A stretch of 35,471 nt of DNA. Origin: a virus. The stretch lies in the IMG/VR virus record IMGVR_UViG_3300020455_000044, positions 1 to 35,471 of that record; one strand, written 5' to 3'. The translations under genes and the position numbers were made by a program. The notes under the pieces are model-generated. The model did not search any database, was not told the DNA's origin, and saw only the letters and a program-made list of their open reading frames with translations. Positions 20,551 to 29,960 of this stretch are shown in pieces; position 1 is the stretch's first letter; every line of letters starts with the position of its first letter.

Positions 20551-22014
20551 ATGGCAAGTTTTTATACAAAAGAAAAAGCAAAACATGGAACTATGACTGG
20601 TTCTATTATATCATTTCCTATAGAAATAAGGGAAGTTAATCCTAAAGACCCTGTTACTAGAAAATTATTACCTGCTGGTTATTTAAGATGTGATGGTAGT
20701 GTTCAGTTTGCTAGAGAATATCCAGAATTAGCAATAGTCTTAGGAGTGGGTTTAGAAACAAAGTACGCAAAAGATGGTCAAGTTCTTACTAACGATGAGT
20801 TTCAACTTCCAGATCTAAGGAATAAACATATTAGAGCTACAACATCATCTAATATTGGTTTGTATAATGATTTAACTGTGCAAGATGCAAATGATCAAAC
20901 TCAGTTTAAATCTGGTATTGGCTTAGATGTTGTTCAAAATATTGATAGTCCATATCAATTGAATTATACAGGAGATTTTTATATACCACCACAAACAATA
21001 GAATTAAGAGGTGAACCAAGATTTACTGTTGATACTGGTGTGTATACTGCAACAGCTGAAGTTCCTCAAAATGCTTTTCAACCACATTTACATAGAACAT
21101 CAACTAATCAACATAGACAAAAAGATAATAGTGGTAATTTCTTTAGAACTAGACAACGAAATCATAAATCATCAGTAAGTACATTAAATATATGTCCATG
21201 GTTTACTAATACTGCTCAACCATTATGTAAACATCAATGGGAAAATGAAATGCAAGTAGGTAGATTTCATGCTGTTGATCAACAACAAGGTGCTATGGAT
21301 TATGATTATTATGGTGCATGTTTTAGTGGTTGTCTTAATTTTGGTACTGCTGGATATTGTCTCTGGCCAGAGCAAGGATTATGTGCTGATGAACCAGAAG
21401 CTGCAAACCAATGGCAGAATGTTACTTGGCAAAATAGACAAGCAAATGAAGGAGATGGTGCAGACGATCAAAGATATTGTGGATCTGCCCCAAAAACTTC
21501 TGACTTAACTGGTAATGAAGGTCCAGGTCAAGGTGTTACCTTTGGAAATATTTTTTATGAAACTACATTATATCAAAAATGTGATTGTGGTTTTGTTATC
21601 TTTGATAATCCAATCAACTGCGATATGGATGGTCAAGATAATACAGCTGTTTCTTCCTCAGTTTTAGAAAATTACGGTCCTAATAACAATTATCCTGGTA
21701 ATTATGAGAGTGTTGGTTCTACCGCAAAGAATTTACCATTTAGTAGTAATGATGATGAAAATTATGGTGTCGCTTACTCTGGAGTTACTAATACAGTTAC
21801 ATTATCAGGTGAAAATGGTAATGATGGTTCTCATAGACATAGAATAGGTTTTGATTCTGATGAAGAACATACGTATAAAATGATAACAAGAGCTGGGTTT
21901 GCTAGAGCTGATAGTGGACTAGTTTCTAAGATTACCATAGAGAAAAATAACTCTAAGAAGGCAGATAAATACATACAGCCATACATCGTCACGGAATATC
22001 TGATTAAAATCTGA
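20551..22014 (+). CDS. Tail-collar-domain protein with Cys-rich central region
   Basis: This 487-aa protein is a second collar-type protein. Residues 16-66 carry TGSIISFP, then LPAGYLRCDGS, then EYPELAIVLG, followed by the QLPDLRNKHIRA strand expected after a collar domain. A His-rich stretch around 179-190 (HLHRTSTNQHRQ) resembles the metal-binding or fibre-core His of gp12-like proteins. Residues 215-365 hold most of the cysteines (for example near NICPWF, ACFSGC, YCLW and KCDCGF), an unusual density for a phage fibre that could mean disulphides or bound metal. The C-terminus ends in QPYIVTEYLIKI, a collar-type final strand. The gene starts 1 nt after the previous stop and overlaps the next by one base (TGATG), so the three are translationally coupled. 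Confidence 0.82.
   Translation: MASFYTKEKAKHGTMTGSIISFPIEIREVNPKDPVTRKLLPAGYLRCDGSVQFAREYPELAIVLGVGLETKYAKDGQVLTNDEFQLPDLRNKHIRATTSSNIGLYNDLTVQDANDQTQFKSGIGLDVVQNIDSPYQLNYTGDFYIPPQTIELRGEPRFTVDTGVYTATAEVPQNAFQPHLHRTSTNQHRQKDNSGNFFRTRQRNHKSSVSTLNICPWFTNTAQPLCKHQWENEMQVGRFHAVDQQQGAMDYDYYGACFSGCLNFGTAGYCLWPEQGLCADEPEAANQWQNVTWQNRQANEGDGADDQRYCGSAPKTSDLTGNEGPGQGVTFGNIFYETTLYQKCDCGFVIFDNPINCDMDGQDNTAVSSSVLENYGPNNNYPGNYESVGSTAKNLPFSSNDDENYGVAYSGVTNTVTLSGENGNDGSHRHRIGFDSDEEHTYKMITRAGFARADSGLVSKITIEKNNSKKADKYIQPYIVTEYLIKI
21964..21971 (+). promoter_or_regulatory. Possible internal late promoter (GATAAATA)
   Basis: GATAAATA matches the cyanophage NATAAATA late box and lies 42 nt upstream of the ATG of the 2,168-aa gene, inside the end of the preceding gene. 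The position fits a late promoter giving extra transcripts of the longest collar gene. It may also be a chance match in a Lys-rich coding end. Confidence 0.4.
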
Positions 22015-25000
22015 TGGTACAATATAGATCTCCTTATAAAAATTTTTATAGCGATAAAACTGGTTCCTATATGACTATAGGTGCTATCGTTCCTTCATTG
22101 GTAGATAGTTATTCCACATCTGTAAGTTCCTCAATAACTGGAGAAGGTGTTGGTGGAGAAGATCCATCGTATAATTATAAAAACTTTCTTTATTGTGATG
22201 GAGAGAAATATAGTATTAAAGACTATCCATTATTATATGAAAAAATAGGTAATGAATACAATTTAACAGAAGAAGCAGTATCAAATAATTCTATAAGATC
22301 TGAATCATCAGGTGCACCTGGTACAGTTTATAGGACATTCGTAGATAATGGTAATGTGTTTGCTGAGATACATTCAGAACCAATACCAAATACTACTGAA
22401 TATAAAAGATTAATTCCAAATAATGCTCAATTAACATTTGAATTATTAAATGATTATCCTACTGCTAATGGACAAGTTGTACAAGGAAGACAATATATTT
22501 TAGAATATTCAGATACATTTCAATCACTTGCATCACAAGCTGATACACATGTCTTTAGAATATTAATAAATTATGATGCTGCAAATAATACAGGTGGTGC
22601 TCCAGGTGGTACTGTTAACTGGGTTCTAACATCTATAACATTAATACAAACATCAGATGTAAATTATCCTCTTATATTACCAGAGACTAATTATGGTACT
22701 GTACCTGCTCTAGATCCAGGAACATTTGATCCTTTAACAGGAACAGGTTATCCTACAGGTTATTCTCAATATGGTAATGCTAATAATGATACACCAGCAT
22801 TTTCATGGGCAAATTTGAGTGGATTACCTGCAAATGTTAATGTAGATACTTATGAAATATTAATTGAAGACTTATCTACAGATGTAAGAACTAATTGGCA
22901 TGTTCAAAACATACCAAGTACAACTACATCTTTTTCTGTTAATCAACAACTTCCTGGTGGTTCTACACTTCAACAAAATACAGTTGAGCAATCATCTATT
23001 GGTTCTGCTCCTGAATGGGTTAACAATGGTTATTCAGGACCACAACCACCAACAGGTCAGAAGCATATCTATAGATTTCATGTACAAGCAACATTAAATA
23101 ATTCACAGCAGATTTGTACATATCAAGATTTTACAGCTGGTGGTGGATCATTAATACCATTATATAATAGAAGTCCTCAGTTAACAGAAAATTATACTGT
23201 TACTGGTGGTAATTCTGGTATTGTAGACACAAGTTTAGATGTAATTATTGGAGATTTAACTAATCAACCACGTATTAAAATAAGAAAAGCATTTAGTATT
23301 TCAGATTTACCACAGGTTCTTGGAGAGTTTAGAGTACCTGATTATAGAGATAGAAAATTAATTGGGTTTGGTCAAGGTGTTGATGGTGCTGGTACTCCTT
23401 TAGTAGGAGATAGAATTACCATGGAAGTTGGTGATGTTGGTGGACAATGGTTTATTGGTACAGATACTATTGAAGATCCTGCTGAGTTTTATGAGATAAG
23501 TGATGTTCTTACTACAGGATATACAAGCGTTAATACATTAGTTCAACCATATCTAACAGGTGAAAAGAAATATACTGTAGGACCAGTTGAAGACTATATT
23601 TTTGCAAGACCACCAGCACACCAACATAATGTATTAGGAAGTGAACCAGATGATACTACTGAAGCTAATCCAGTGGGTGTTGATAGATTTACTACAGGAT
23701 ATAGTAGAGTAAAAGGATATGTTGAAAATTTCATACCTAATTTACCTAGTGGAGAAACATTAGGTCATGCTCATGGATTATTAGGATATAGACCATTAAG
23801 TCCAAGGACTTCTACGTATGGTAATGTAGCAGGTATTGGTGAAAAAATACCAACTAATGCATTAGATGATTTAACATGGGATGTAGATAGTGCTGAACTA
23901 ACATGGACATTGAGTGGTACTGCTTTACTTGATTGGGGTAATGGAGTAGGAGAAGTTGGTGGATTCCTTAGTCCTGGTAGTGGGACAAAATATCTAGGAT
24001 TTGGTAGTACAGGAAATACAACATTTGCAACTCATCAAGCAACTAGAGATGCATCATTTACTTTAACTGTTACAGGATATACTAAATTCTTTGCATTGGG
24101 TATCATGGGTAATGATATCAATGGTGGTGAGAGATGCAATGATACTACTGATAATCTTAAAATAAGATTTACAGGTGCTGGTACTGCTGCAACATCACCA
24201 TGGTATGAATTGATGGAATCTGCTGGTTCATATAATATAAACAATAATAGTACTGGATTTGGTGCATATGACGCTGTTTATCAAGTATGGAAAAATAGAG
24301 AAGTTGATATACCTGTAATATATCAAGATGCTGCAGAACAACCTATAACTATAGAATTGCAACAAACATCTGATAGTGGTGTATCAGGTGCTGATCCAAT
24401 TGGTGAATATGTAAGTGCTAATAATATTACTGGTACATTGAATGATCCTGTTGGTGCTGCTTTCCATCCTAATGGTTATGATGCAGTTGGTGTTGCAAAG
24501 ATTGGATTGAGAGCAGGTTCAGAAGGCACTTGGGATAATTGTTATAATTATAAGATTACAGAACCAGGATCACTTCCAATTGTTAGTGCTTCTTCTGGAA
24601 GTGGCGTAATGACAATAATATTTGTAGGAACACATACATTTGAAGTTGGTGATAATGTAATATTACAAAACACACTAACTGATTTGGATGGTGCATATAC
24701 TATCTTAGCAGCTAACTTTACACCATCATCATTCCAAGTATTGTGCGACGTAACTGACTCTGCTGGTTTTGGTTCAGTTAGATTAGCGTCAGGATATTTT
24801 ACTGATGTACCTGTTACACCAACACCAAGAGTTTGGGTAGTTGATGATACTACAACTATTGGTGGTAAAGAGATAATTGTTACTACACCAGGTGAAGGAG
24901 AAGAAAGATTTCTAAACACATATGATAGTGGTACTGCAAACTTAGCATCAAATGCAGGTGGAGAAAACATTACATCTTATACCATTAGAATGACTGGTGG

Positions 25001-28000
25001 TGGTGGAGGAGGAGGCGGTTCCTCAGGTTCGGGTGGAAATGGATTTGATACATCTGTAACTTTAACAGTTGATGGTAATCCATATACTATTACTGCAGGT
25101 GGAGGATTAGGTGGACAAGCTGGATCTAATGGAGGTCAAGGTGGACAAGGAGGTACATATACAATACCTGCAGCGATATTCAATGATCCTAGATTTACAT
25201 TTAACATTAGTTCAAATGGTGATAATGGAACTACAGGTGGTGTAGGAAATGGTGCAACTCCTGCAGGTGGACAACCAGTTTTCTGGAATGATAGAGGTAA
25301 TGGTGGTGCTGGTTCATATGATAATTTTACCAATACAGGATCTGCATCACAAACATGGTCAACATCAACTACTAGTTGGACACAAGTATATGGTCCTGAT
25401 TATAGTGCTGGAACAAATTATGTTGAACTAACAGGACAATCTACTGGATCGTGGGTAAATACATGGCCATGTAATATACAAATATCACCAGTTCGTACAG
25501 CTGATATTAAAACAACTGCAGTTAATAGTCCTAATGGTTTAGGACAGTCAAATATTTGGAAGGTTCAACCAACTGTTCAGTGTGGTTTAAATTGGGATTT
25601 AGGATCTGCTAATGCAATTCAAGGTTCAACTATATTTGGACAACCAAATAGTTGGGTTAATGTATATGGACCTAGTGCCAACACTGCTGCAGGAAACTTT
25701 ATGGAAACCACATCAAATGGTGATGGTTTGGTTATAGATCCAGTAAATCCTGATGCAGCAAATAAATCTGGTATGATGGGATTCCATTTTTATTATGAGG
25801 GAGTTTTAAGAGCAATCAACCCATATGGAAGAAATGGTCCTTCATATGAAAATGGTACATGGAACTATTGGGGTTGTTATAGATTCAAAGGAGGAAATCA
25901 ATTAGCAGGTACTTCTAATATTGCTATAGCATTTAATACAAATGGTGATATGGTTGTTACTGGTCATGGATTTGCCCAGATAGATTTTAATTTTGAATGG
26001 TTAGACGGTGGATCTAATGGATATGCATTAGGAACTGTATCATGGCAGATTGGAGGACAAACTGTATCATTTACTCAGAATCAGGGGCAAACTTCTGGTC
26101 AAGATAATACTAGTTTTACTAACATAGCAGTAACAGCTAATAACACTTATCCTTGTACTATAACAGGTGCTAATGGTGCTGGATTTACTGTTATTTCTGC
26201 ACCAGCATTTCCTGGTTTATGTTTCAAAGATGGTTCTGGAAGTGATTGTAATGCCAAAGTAGAAGTTACTGCTATTAATAATCAATCACAAACTAGGTAT
26301 CAACTAGAAGTAGAACAAATGCAGTTCCCTACTTATGAACATTCTCCAACTCAAAGGTTTGATGTTTGTGAAGTTAGTACAATATCGGGAGCCTTTTCCA
26401 ATTCTCATACTGAGACTACACAAATGAATTGGGTTTGTGATGTATCAGAGGAGCAATTACAAGGTGGTGGTGGAGGTGGAACATACACATATTATTATAA
26501 TGGTGCAAGTGTTGGTTCTAACGCAGATGGTGCACAGATAGTAACTGGAACTACTGCTGGTTCATACAGATATAGTAAGGGAGTGAGTGCAGGTACTAAT
26601 CTATGGGAGATTAGGGTAGAACAATTAACAACTACTGGTTCAAGTGCTACTACTGGTAGTATTGATGTTAATGATATTCCTGGAGTGCCAGATGAAGAAA
26701 ATGCTTCAGTCGCATATGTAGACATTGATATTTCTGGTGGTGCTGGTGGTAATGGTCCTGGTAATGGTATAGGAGGATGTGTTGGTTATGGTGGTGGTAC
26801 TGCATCACCAGGTAGAAGAGTTACAGGAAGATTAAATGCTTTTAATGGTGTACTTGATTGGACTATAGGACAACAAGGAGATCAAGGTGTAAACCAACAA
26901 GTAGCAAATAGTGGTGAACCAGCAGCTAATGGTGGTAGTGGAGCAGATGGAGTAGGTAATGGTGGTAATTCAGGATCAGGTGCATGGGGTAACGGTGGAT
27001 CTGGTGGAGGTGGCGGTGGTGCCACTGGTTTGTATATTGGGGGTTCTGCAATCGCTGGTGCTGGAGGCGGTGGCGGTGGCGGTGGTTCAGGTGGAGGATG
27101 GAACGGTGGTGGTATCACTGACCCATGCTGGACTGGTGGTGCAGGTTTAGGACCAACACAAAGTTTATATGAATCAACTCTATTCACATTCCAACCTGGT
27201 GGAACAGGTGGATCAAAAGGATGTACCTCTGGTGGTGGAGGAGGAGGTGGCGGTGGTGCTGGTCCTTCTTCTGGAGGTGCTGGTGGTTCTGGTGGTGTCG
27301 CTGGTGCTGGTCATGTTAATACGGGTTCAGGATCTGGTGGTAATGCAGGTAGATCGGCAATTAGTACAACTTGGGTCACTTCTCCTAGTGAATCAGCTGG
27401 ATCCACAGGTGGAGGATATGTTACACTTACTGCATATTTTGAAGAAGATGGAGCAAATCCATCTGGTGGTGGAGGAGGAAGTGGTGCTGGATTAAACATA
27501 GGAATGCAACCATTAACTACTTCAGATGATATATCAACATCATTCTTTGTTGAAGTTGGTAATGGTGGTGCAGGTGGTGCAGGTGGTCAAGGAGCAGCTA
27601 CAGCAAATGGTAATCCAGGTAGAGTAGAAATAGGATGTTATGGAAGATTGCCTGGTGAAGATGATGTAACTGGTATATCAGTTCCAAAAGGAGTATATTA
27701 TGAAGTTCCAAACTTCCCAGATGGTGCTTATGATATATCACAAGCAGGTGCAGGTATTACAACGACTGCTGCTAACATATGGCATTCAGCAAGTGAGGAA
27801 ATAAGTGTTGTTGGATCTGTTGGTGATAACTTTGCAGTTGCAAGTAATATCAGTAATGGTATGGCTAATAGACATATTAGATACACTGGTCTAGGCAATA
27901 GATTCTTACAAATTGGTCCTTTAAACTTACTTAATGCTGATAAGGTTACATTTGGTGTTATTAAAGGTAATGGATCTAATGGTGGTGAAGCACCAGAAGA

Positions 28001-28520
28001 AGCAATAGATTGTTATTATAAGGTATCATTAGATGCTACATCTGAAAGTATTCTTCAAGCTGTGGCAACACCACAAAATGTAAGTACATCAGGGTGGGCA
28101 AACTATACAATTGATATTGATGAAGAAAGTGATGCAAGAATAAATGGTGCATATTTAATAATAAGACAAACAAGACCAGATGGTTCAGGAGATAACCCAA
28201 ATGAACAGGGTGGATCTGTTAATGATAACTGGGGTCTTGCAATGGTTGGTGTTAGGTATGCAACTTATACTGAAAGAATATTTGTTCCAACATTAAATGC
28301 ACAAATTCCTGGTAATGTAGGTGATTGTGGACCTGAGGATGGTATTGATGAGATTAGAAGAGTAGTTACTGCAAAAGATTCTAATATTAGATTCACTGAT
28401 GGTACATTAACTCTATCTTCATCTACACCAATATCTGTGAACGGTACTGCAAGTGTTCAGGATAGTATATCTCTAATCACTAAATACCATCGTTCTAAAT
28501 ACCTCATCAAAGCGATGTAG
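22014..28520 (+). CDS. Large collar-type fibre protein with polyglycine-rich adhesin-like segments
   Basis: This 2,168-aa protein is the third collar-type protein. Residues 21-83 show TIGAIVPS, then FLYCDGEKYSIKDYPLLYEK and GNEYN, a collar domain with an insertion. Two His motifs (HQHNVLG near 536, GHAHGLLG near 584) resemble the metal-binding region of T4-like short fibres. Between and beyond lie beta-rich segments. Polyglycine tracts occur at about 993-1050, 1483-1490, 1576-1770 and 1818-1863, with runs of up to eight or nine Gly. Comparable Gly-rich motifs form a polyglycine-II sandwich at the receptor-binding tip of gp38 adhesins in T2/S16-type phages. The C-terminus ends in a hydrophobic YLIKAM. 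The start overlaps the previous stop by one base. The structural role is confident; calling it the receptor-binding tip is an inference. Confidence 0.87.
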   Translation: MVQYRSPYKNFYSDKTGSYMTIGAIVPSLVDSYSTSVSSSITGEGVGGEDPSYNYKNFLYCDGEKYSIKDYPLLYEKIGNEYNLTEEAVSNNSIRSESSGAPGTVYRTFVDNGNVFAEIHSEPIPNTTEYKRLIPNNAQLTFELLNDYPTANGQVVQGRQYILEYSDTFQSLASQADTHVFRILINYDAANNTGGAPGGTVNWVLTSITLIQTSDVNYPLILPETNYGTVPALDPGTFDPLTGTGYPTGYSQYGNANNDTPAFSWANLSGLPANVNVDTYEILIEDLSTDVRTNWHVQNIPSTTTSFSVNQQLPGGSTLQQNTVEQSSIGSAPEWVNNGYSGPQPPTGQKHIYRFHVQATLNNSQQICTYQDFTAGGGSLIPLYNRSPQLTENYTVTGGNSGIVDTSLDVIIGDLTNQPRIKIRKAFSISDLPQVLGEFRVPDYRDRKLIGFGQGVDGAGTPLVGDRITMEVGDVGGQWFIGTDTIEDPAEFYEISDVLTTGYTSVNTLVQPYLTGEKKYTVGPVEDYIFARPPAHQHNVLGSEPDDTTEANPVGVDRFTTGYSRVKGYVENFIPNLPSGETLGHAHGLLGYRPLSPRTSTYGNVAGIGEKIPTNALDDLTWDVDSAELTWTLSGTALLDWGNGVGEVGGFLSPGSGTKYLGFGSTGNTTFATHQATRDASFTLTVTGYTKFFALGIMGNDINGGERCNDTTDNLKIRFTGAGTAATSPWYELMESAGSYNINNNSTGFGAYDAVYQVWKNREVDIPVIYQDAAEQPITIELQQTSDSGVSGADPIGEYVSANNITGTLNDPVGAAFHPNGYDAVGVAKIGLRAGSEGTWDNCYNYKITEPGSLPIVSASSGSGVMTIIFVGTHTFEVGDNVILQNTLTDLDGAYTILAANFTPSSFQVLCDVTDSAGFGSVRLASGYFTDVPVTPTPRVWVVDDTTTIGGKEIIVTTPGEGEERFLNTYDSGTANLASNAGGENITSYTIRMTGGGGGGGGSSGSGGNGFDTSVTLTVDGNPYTITAGGGLGGQAGSNGGQGGQGGTYTIPAAIFNDPRFTFNISSNGDNGTTGGVGNGATPAGGQPVFWNDRGNGGAGSYDNFTNTGSASQTWSTSTTSWTQVYGPDYSAGTNYVELTGQSTGSWVNTWPCNIQISPVRTADIKTTAVNSPNGLGQSNIWKVQPTVQCGLNWDLGSANAIQGSTIFGQPNSWVNVYGPSANTAAGNFMETTSNGDGLVIDPVNPDAANKSGMMGFHFYYEGVLRAINPYGRNGPSYENGTWNYWGCYRFKGGNQLAGTSNIAIAFNTNGDMVVTGHGFAQIDFNFEWLDGGSNGYALGTVSWQIGGQTVSFTQNQGQTSGQDNTSFTNIAVTANNTYPCTITGANGAGFTVISAPAFPGLCFKDGSGSDCNAKVEVTAINNQSQTRYQLEVEQMQFPTYEHSPTQRFDVCEVSTISGAFSNSHTETTQMNWVCDVSEEQLQGGGGGGTYTYYYNGASVGSNADGAQIVTGTTAGSYRYSKGVSAGTNLWEIRVEQLTTTGSSATTGSIDVNDIPGVPDEENASVAYVDIDISGGAGGNGPGNGIGGCVGYGGGTASPGRRVTGRLNAFNGVLDWTIGQQGDQGVNQQVANSGEPAANGGSGADGVGNGGNSGSGAWGNGGSGGGGGGATGLYIGGSAIAGAGGGGGGGGSGGGWNGGGITDPCWTGGAGLGPTQSLYESTLFTFQPGGTGGSKGCTSGGGGGGGGGAGPSSGGAGGSGGVAGAGHVNTGSGSGGNAGRSAISTTWVTSPSESAGSTGGGYVTLTAYFEEDGANPSGGGGGSGAGLNIGMQPLTTSDDISTSFFVEVGNGGAGGAGGQGAATANGNPGRVEIGCYGRLPGEDDVTGISVPKGVYYEVPNFPDGAYDISQAGAGITTTAANIWHSASEEISVVGSVGDNFAVASNISNGMANRHIRYTGLGNRFLQIGPLNLLNADKVTFGVIKGNGSNGGEAPEEAIDCYYKVSLDATSESILQAVATPQNVSTSGWANYTIDIDEESDARINGAYLIIRQTRPDGSGDNPNEQGGSVNDNWGLAMVGVRYATYTERIFVPTLNAQIPGNVGDCGPEDGIDEIRRVVTAKDSNIRFTDGTLTLSSSTPISVNGTASVQDSISLITKYHRSKYLIKAM
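26737..27600 (+). repeat. Glycine-rich low-complexity coding region
   Basis: GGN/GGA codons dominate this stretch within the 2,168-aa gene. There are at least three homopolymeric Gly runs, near 27005, 27062 and 27236, and many Gly-Gly-X or Gly-Ser-Gly-Gly units. GGC codons appear inside the runs, raising local GC relative to the flanking sequence. The region is prone to slippage and recombination, which would change adhesin loop length. Confidence 0.8.
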
Positions 28521-28528
28521 GATAAATA
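28521..28528 (+). promoter_or_regulatory. Late promoter (GATAAATA)
   Basis: GATAAATA, one base from the T4 late consensus and fitting NATAAATA, begins immediately after the stop of the 2,168-aa gene. It is 22 nt upstream of the next ATG at 28551. It occupies nearly the whole 30-nt intergenic gap, which supports a real site. Confidence 0.72.
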
Positions 28529-28550
28529 ATATATAAAGATCAAGATACTG

Positions 28551-29555
28551 ATGGCAACGTCTTCAACTGCACAAATGATTTTTAATGCCTTTGATAGGAT
28601 AGTTTCATATCAGGGTGTTAAAAAACAATTCAATGATGATTACTGGAATTCTGAAATAGATCCAATCATCACACCTCTATGGAATTCTGATAAGGATGCA
28701 TTAGAGTTGTTTGTCTATCATGCTGATGGCACATATTTAATACAACGTAGTAAGTATAAACGAGATCACAAGACTCAGACAAGTAAGTGGTCCAGTTATG
28801 AATTTGATCCATCTGGTGTATCTGAATATGATGTAACAGCATTATTTGATGCATTGAAAGCAAAGTTCTTTGATTATAAGGACATAACTGAGGCAGAGTA
28901 TCAGAAGGCAGTTGAAAGAAAGATTCAAGCTAATAATACATTAACTTGGGAGAAACTTAATCTTGTTAGAGTATTTCTTCTCAGAGACTGTGATTGGACA
29001 CAACTACCTGATAATGGATTAAGTGCAGATGAAGCAGCTCAGTGGTTAGCATATAGAGCATGGATTAGAAACAATCCTAAACAGAATGCACAAGGATCAG
29101 AAGCACAGAGTGCAAATGATGTTATATTCCCTATTACACCTGATGAATATAATACAAGAAAAACAGTAGGTCTTAGTGTTGCTTCAATAGCAGCATTTGG
29201 TCAGCAAGGTAATGATGAGGATTATTTAGATAGTACATTCCATTTCTGGAAATTGTCATCTAACTCTCTATCATACTTCGCTCAGAAGATGACAACATAT
29301 CTTGTATTATCAACGATAACACAGAAACAAGCAGAGTATGGTACATTGGGTAGAATAGAGGTTGCTAAGTATCAAACACGAGATATAAAACATCAACCAT
29401 CTAATACTAGTGAAGATTACTATACTAAAACAGGAGACCAAACATTGTCTGCAGAGACAAGAGAAGCAGTTAATATGACAGATGCACAGATAGAAGCTAA
29501 GGGTGAAGAATGGTTAGAAAGTTTAATTGAACGTCTTGAAAGAGGTGAAATATAA
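28551..29555 (+). CDS. Tail-fibre assembly chaperone-like protein
   Basis: This 334-aa soluble protein has a motif at residues 138-172: an Arg/Leu-rich helix leading to RDCDWTQLPD, then a Trp and a YRAW segment. That is the signature of phage tail-assembly-chaperone proteins, which usually read LLxxSDWTxxPD...WxxYRxxLR. Such proteins help fibres fold or trimerise and are commonly encoded just after fibre genes, as here. Residues 1-110 and 195-334 have no recognised domain; the last 40 residues are acidic and probably helical. The family member domain is short, so this protein is much longer than a minimal chaperone and may have extra virion contacts. It is driven by the GATAAATA box and overlaps the next gene by one base. 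Confidence 0.75.
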   Translation: MATSSTAQMIFNAFDRIVSYQGVKKQFNDDYWNSEIDPIITPLWNSDKDALELFVYHADGTYLIQRSKYKRDHKTQTSKWSSYEFDPSGVSEYDVTALFDALKAKFFDYKDITEAEYQKAVERKIQANNTLTWEKLNLVRVFLLRDCDWTQLPDNGLSADEAAQWLAYRAWIRNNPKQNAQGSEAQSANDVIFPITPDEYNTRKTVGLSVASIAAFGQQGNDEDYLDSTFHFWKLSSNSLSYFAQKMTTYLVLSTITQKQAEYGTLGRIEVAKYQTRDIKHQPSNTSEDYYTKTGDQTLSAETREAVNMTDAQIEAKGEEWLESLIERLERGEI

Positions 29556-29914
29556 TGTTAGTATCAATGAATGCACAGAGACTATATGAGGTAGTCCATT
29601 ACTTTGCAAAGAATAAAAACAAATACATATTGGTTATTGATATATCTGATTGGATGTTATTAGGTGATACTAAGAAAGCAACAGTTAAAACATACTACGA
29701 GGATTTCATACCAGTAGATGAGATTGGTGAGGTATTTGCCAATAGATATACATTCTATGAGTTTGATAGTCAAGCAGCAGCAATAGAGACAGCAGGTGAT
29801 TGGTTCCCACTATCAACTGACTTAACAGATATGGAATACTTTGTTGAGTGCTATGTTATGAATCCAAGTGGGTCACAACCATATGGTAACAAAGTACCAG
29901 CAAATCCAGGTTGA
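29555..29914 (+). CDS. Hypothetical protein at the end of the late module
   Basis: This 119-aa protein is acidic and has no membrane segment or signal. It starts on TAATG overlapping the upstream stop and has a strong Shine-Dalgarno (AGAGGTGA about 8 nt upstream), so it is translated with the chaperone-like gene. The sequence alternates hydrophobic strands (YILVIDISDWMLL, TFYEFDS, EYFVECYVM) and ends in a Pro/Gly-rich tail. No family is recognised. Its position suggests a tail-related or fibre-assembly role, but nothing in the sequence proves it. Its stop codon lies inside the -35 box of the next promoter. Confidence 0.8.
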   Translation: MLVSMNAQRLYEVVHYFAKNKNKYILVIDISDWMLLGDTKKATVKTYYEDFIPVDEIGEVFANRYTFYEFDSQAAAIETAGDWFPLSTDLTDMEYFVECYVMNPSGSQPYGNKVPANPG

Positions 29915-29939
29915 CACACACCTTGACGTGTGATAGAAT
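29911..29939 (+). promoter_or_regulatory. Sigma70-like early promoter
   Basis: TTGACA (29911-29916, perfect -35) and TAGAAT (29934-29939, five of six -10 bases) are separated by exactly 17 bp. Transcription would begin near 29946, about 15 nt before the first early gene. A 5-bp inverted repeat, CACAC at 29917-29921 and GTGTG at 29928-29932, lies in the spacer and could be an operator. The -35 box includes the stop codon of the last late gene, so this marks the late-to-early boundary. Confidence 0.82.
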
Positions 29940-29960
29940 TATTACATTAGCATTATTTGA

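Noticed and set aside
26882-27187. Minus-strand open frame rich in Pro
   Set aside because: It is the complement of the polyglycine GGN codons and has no independent coding signal.
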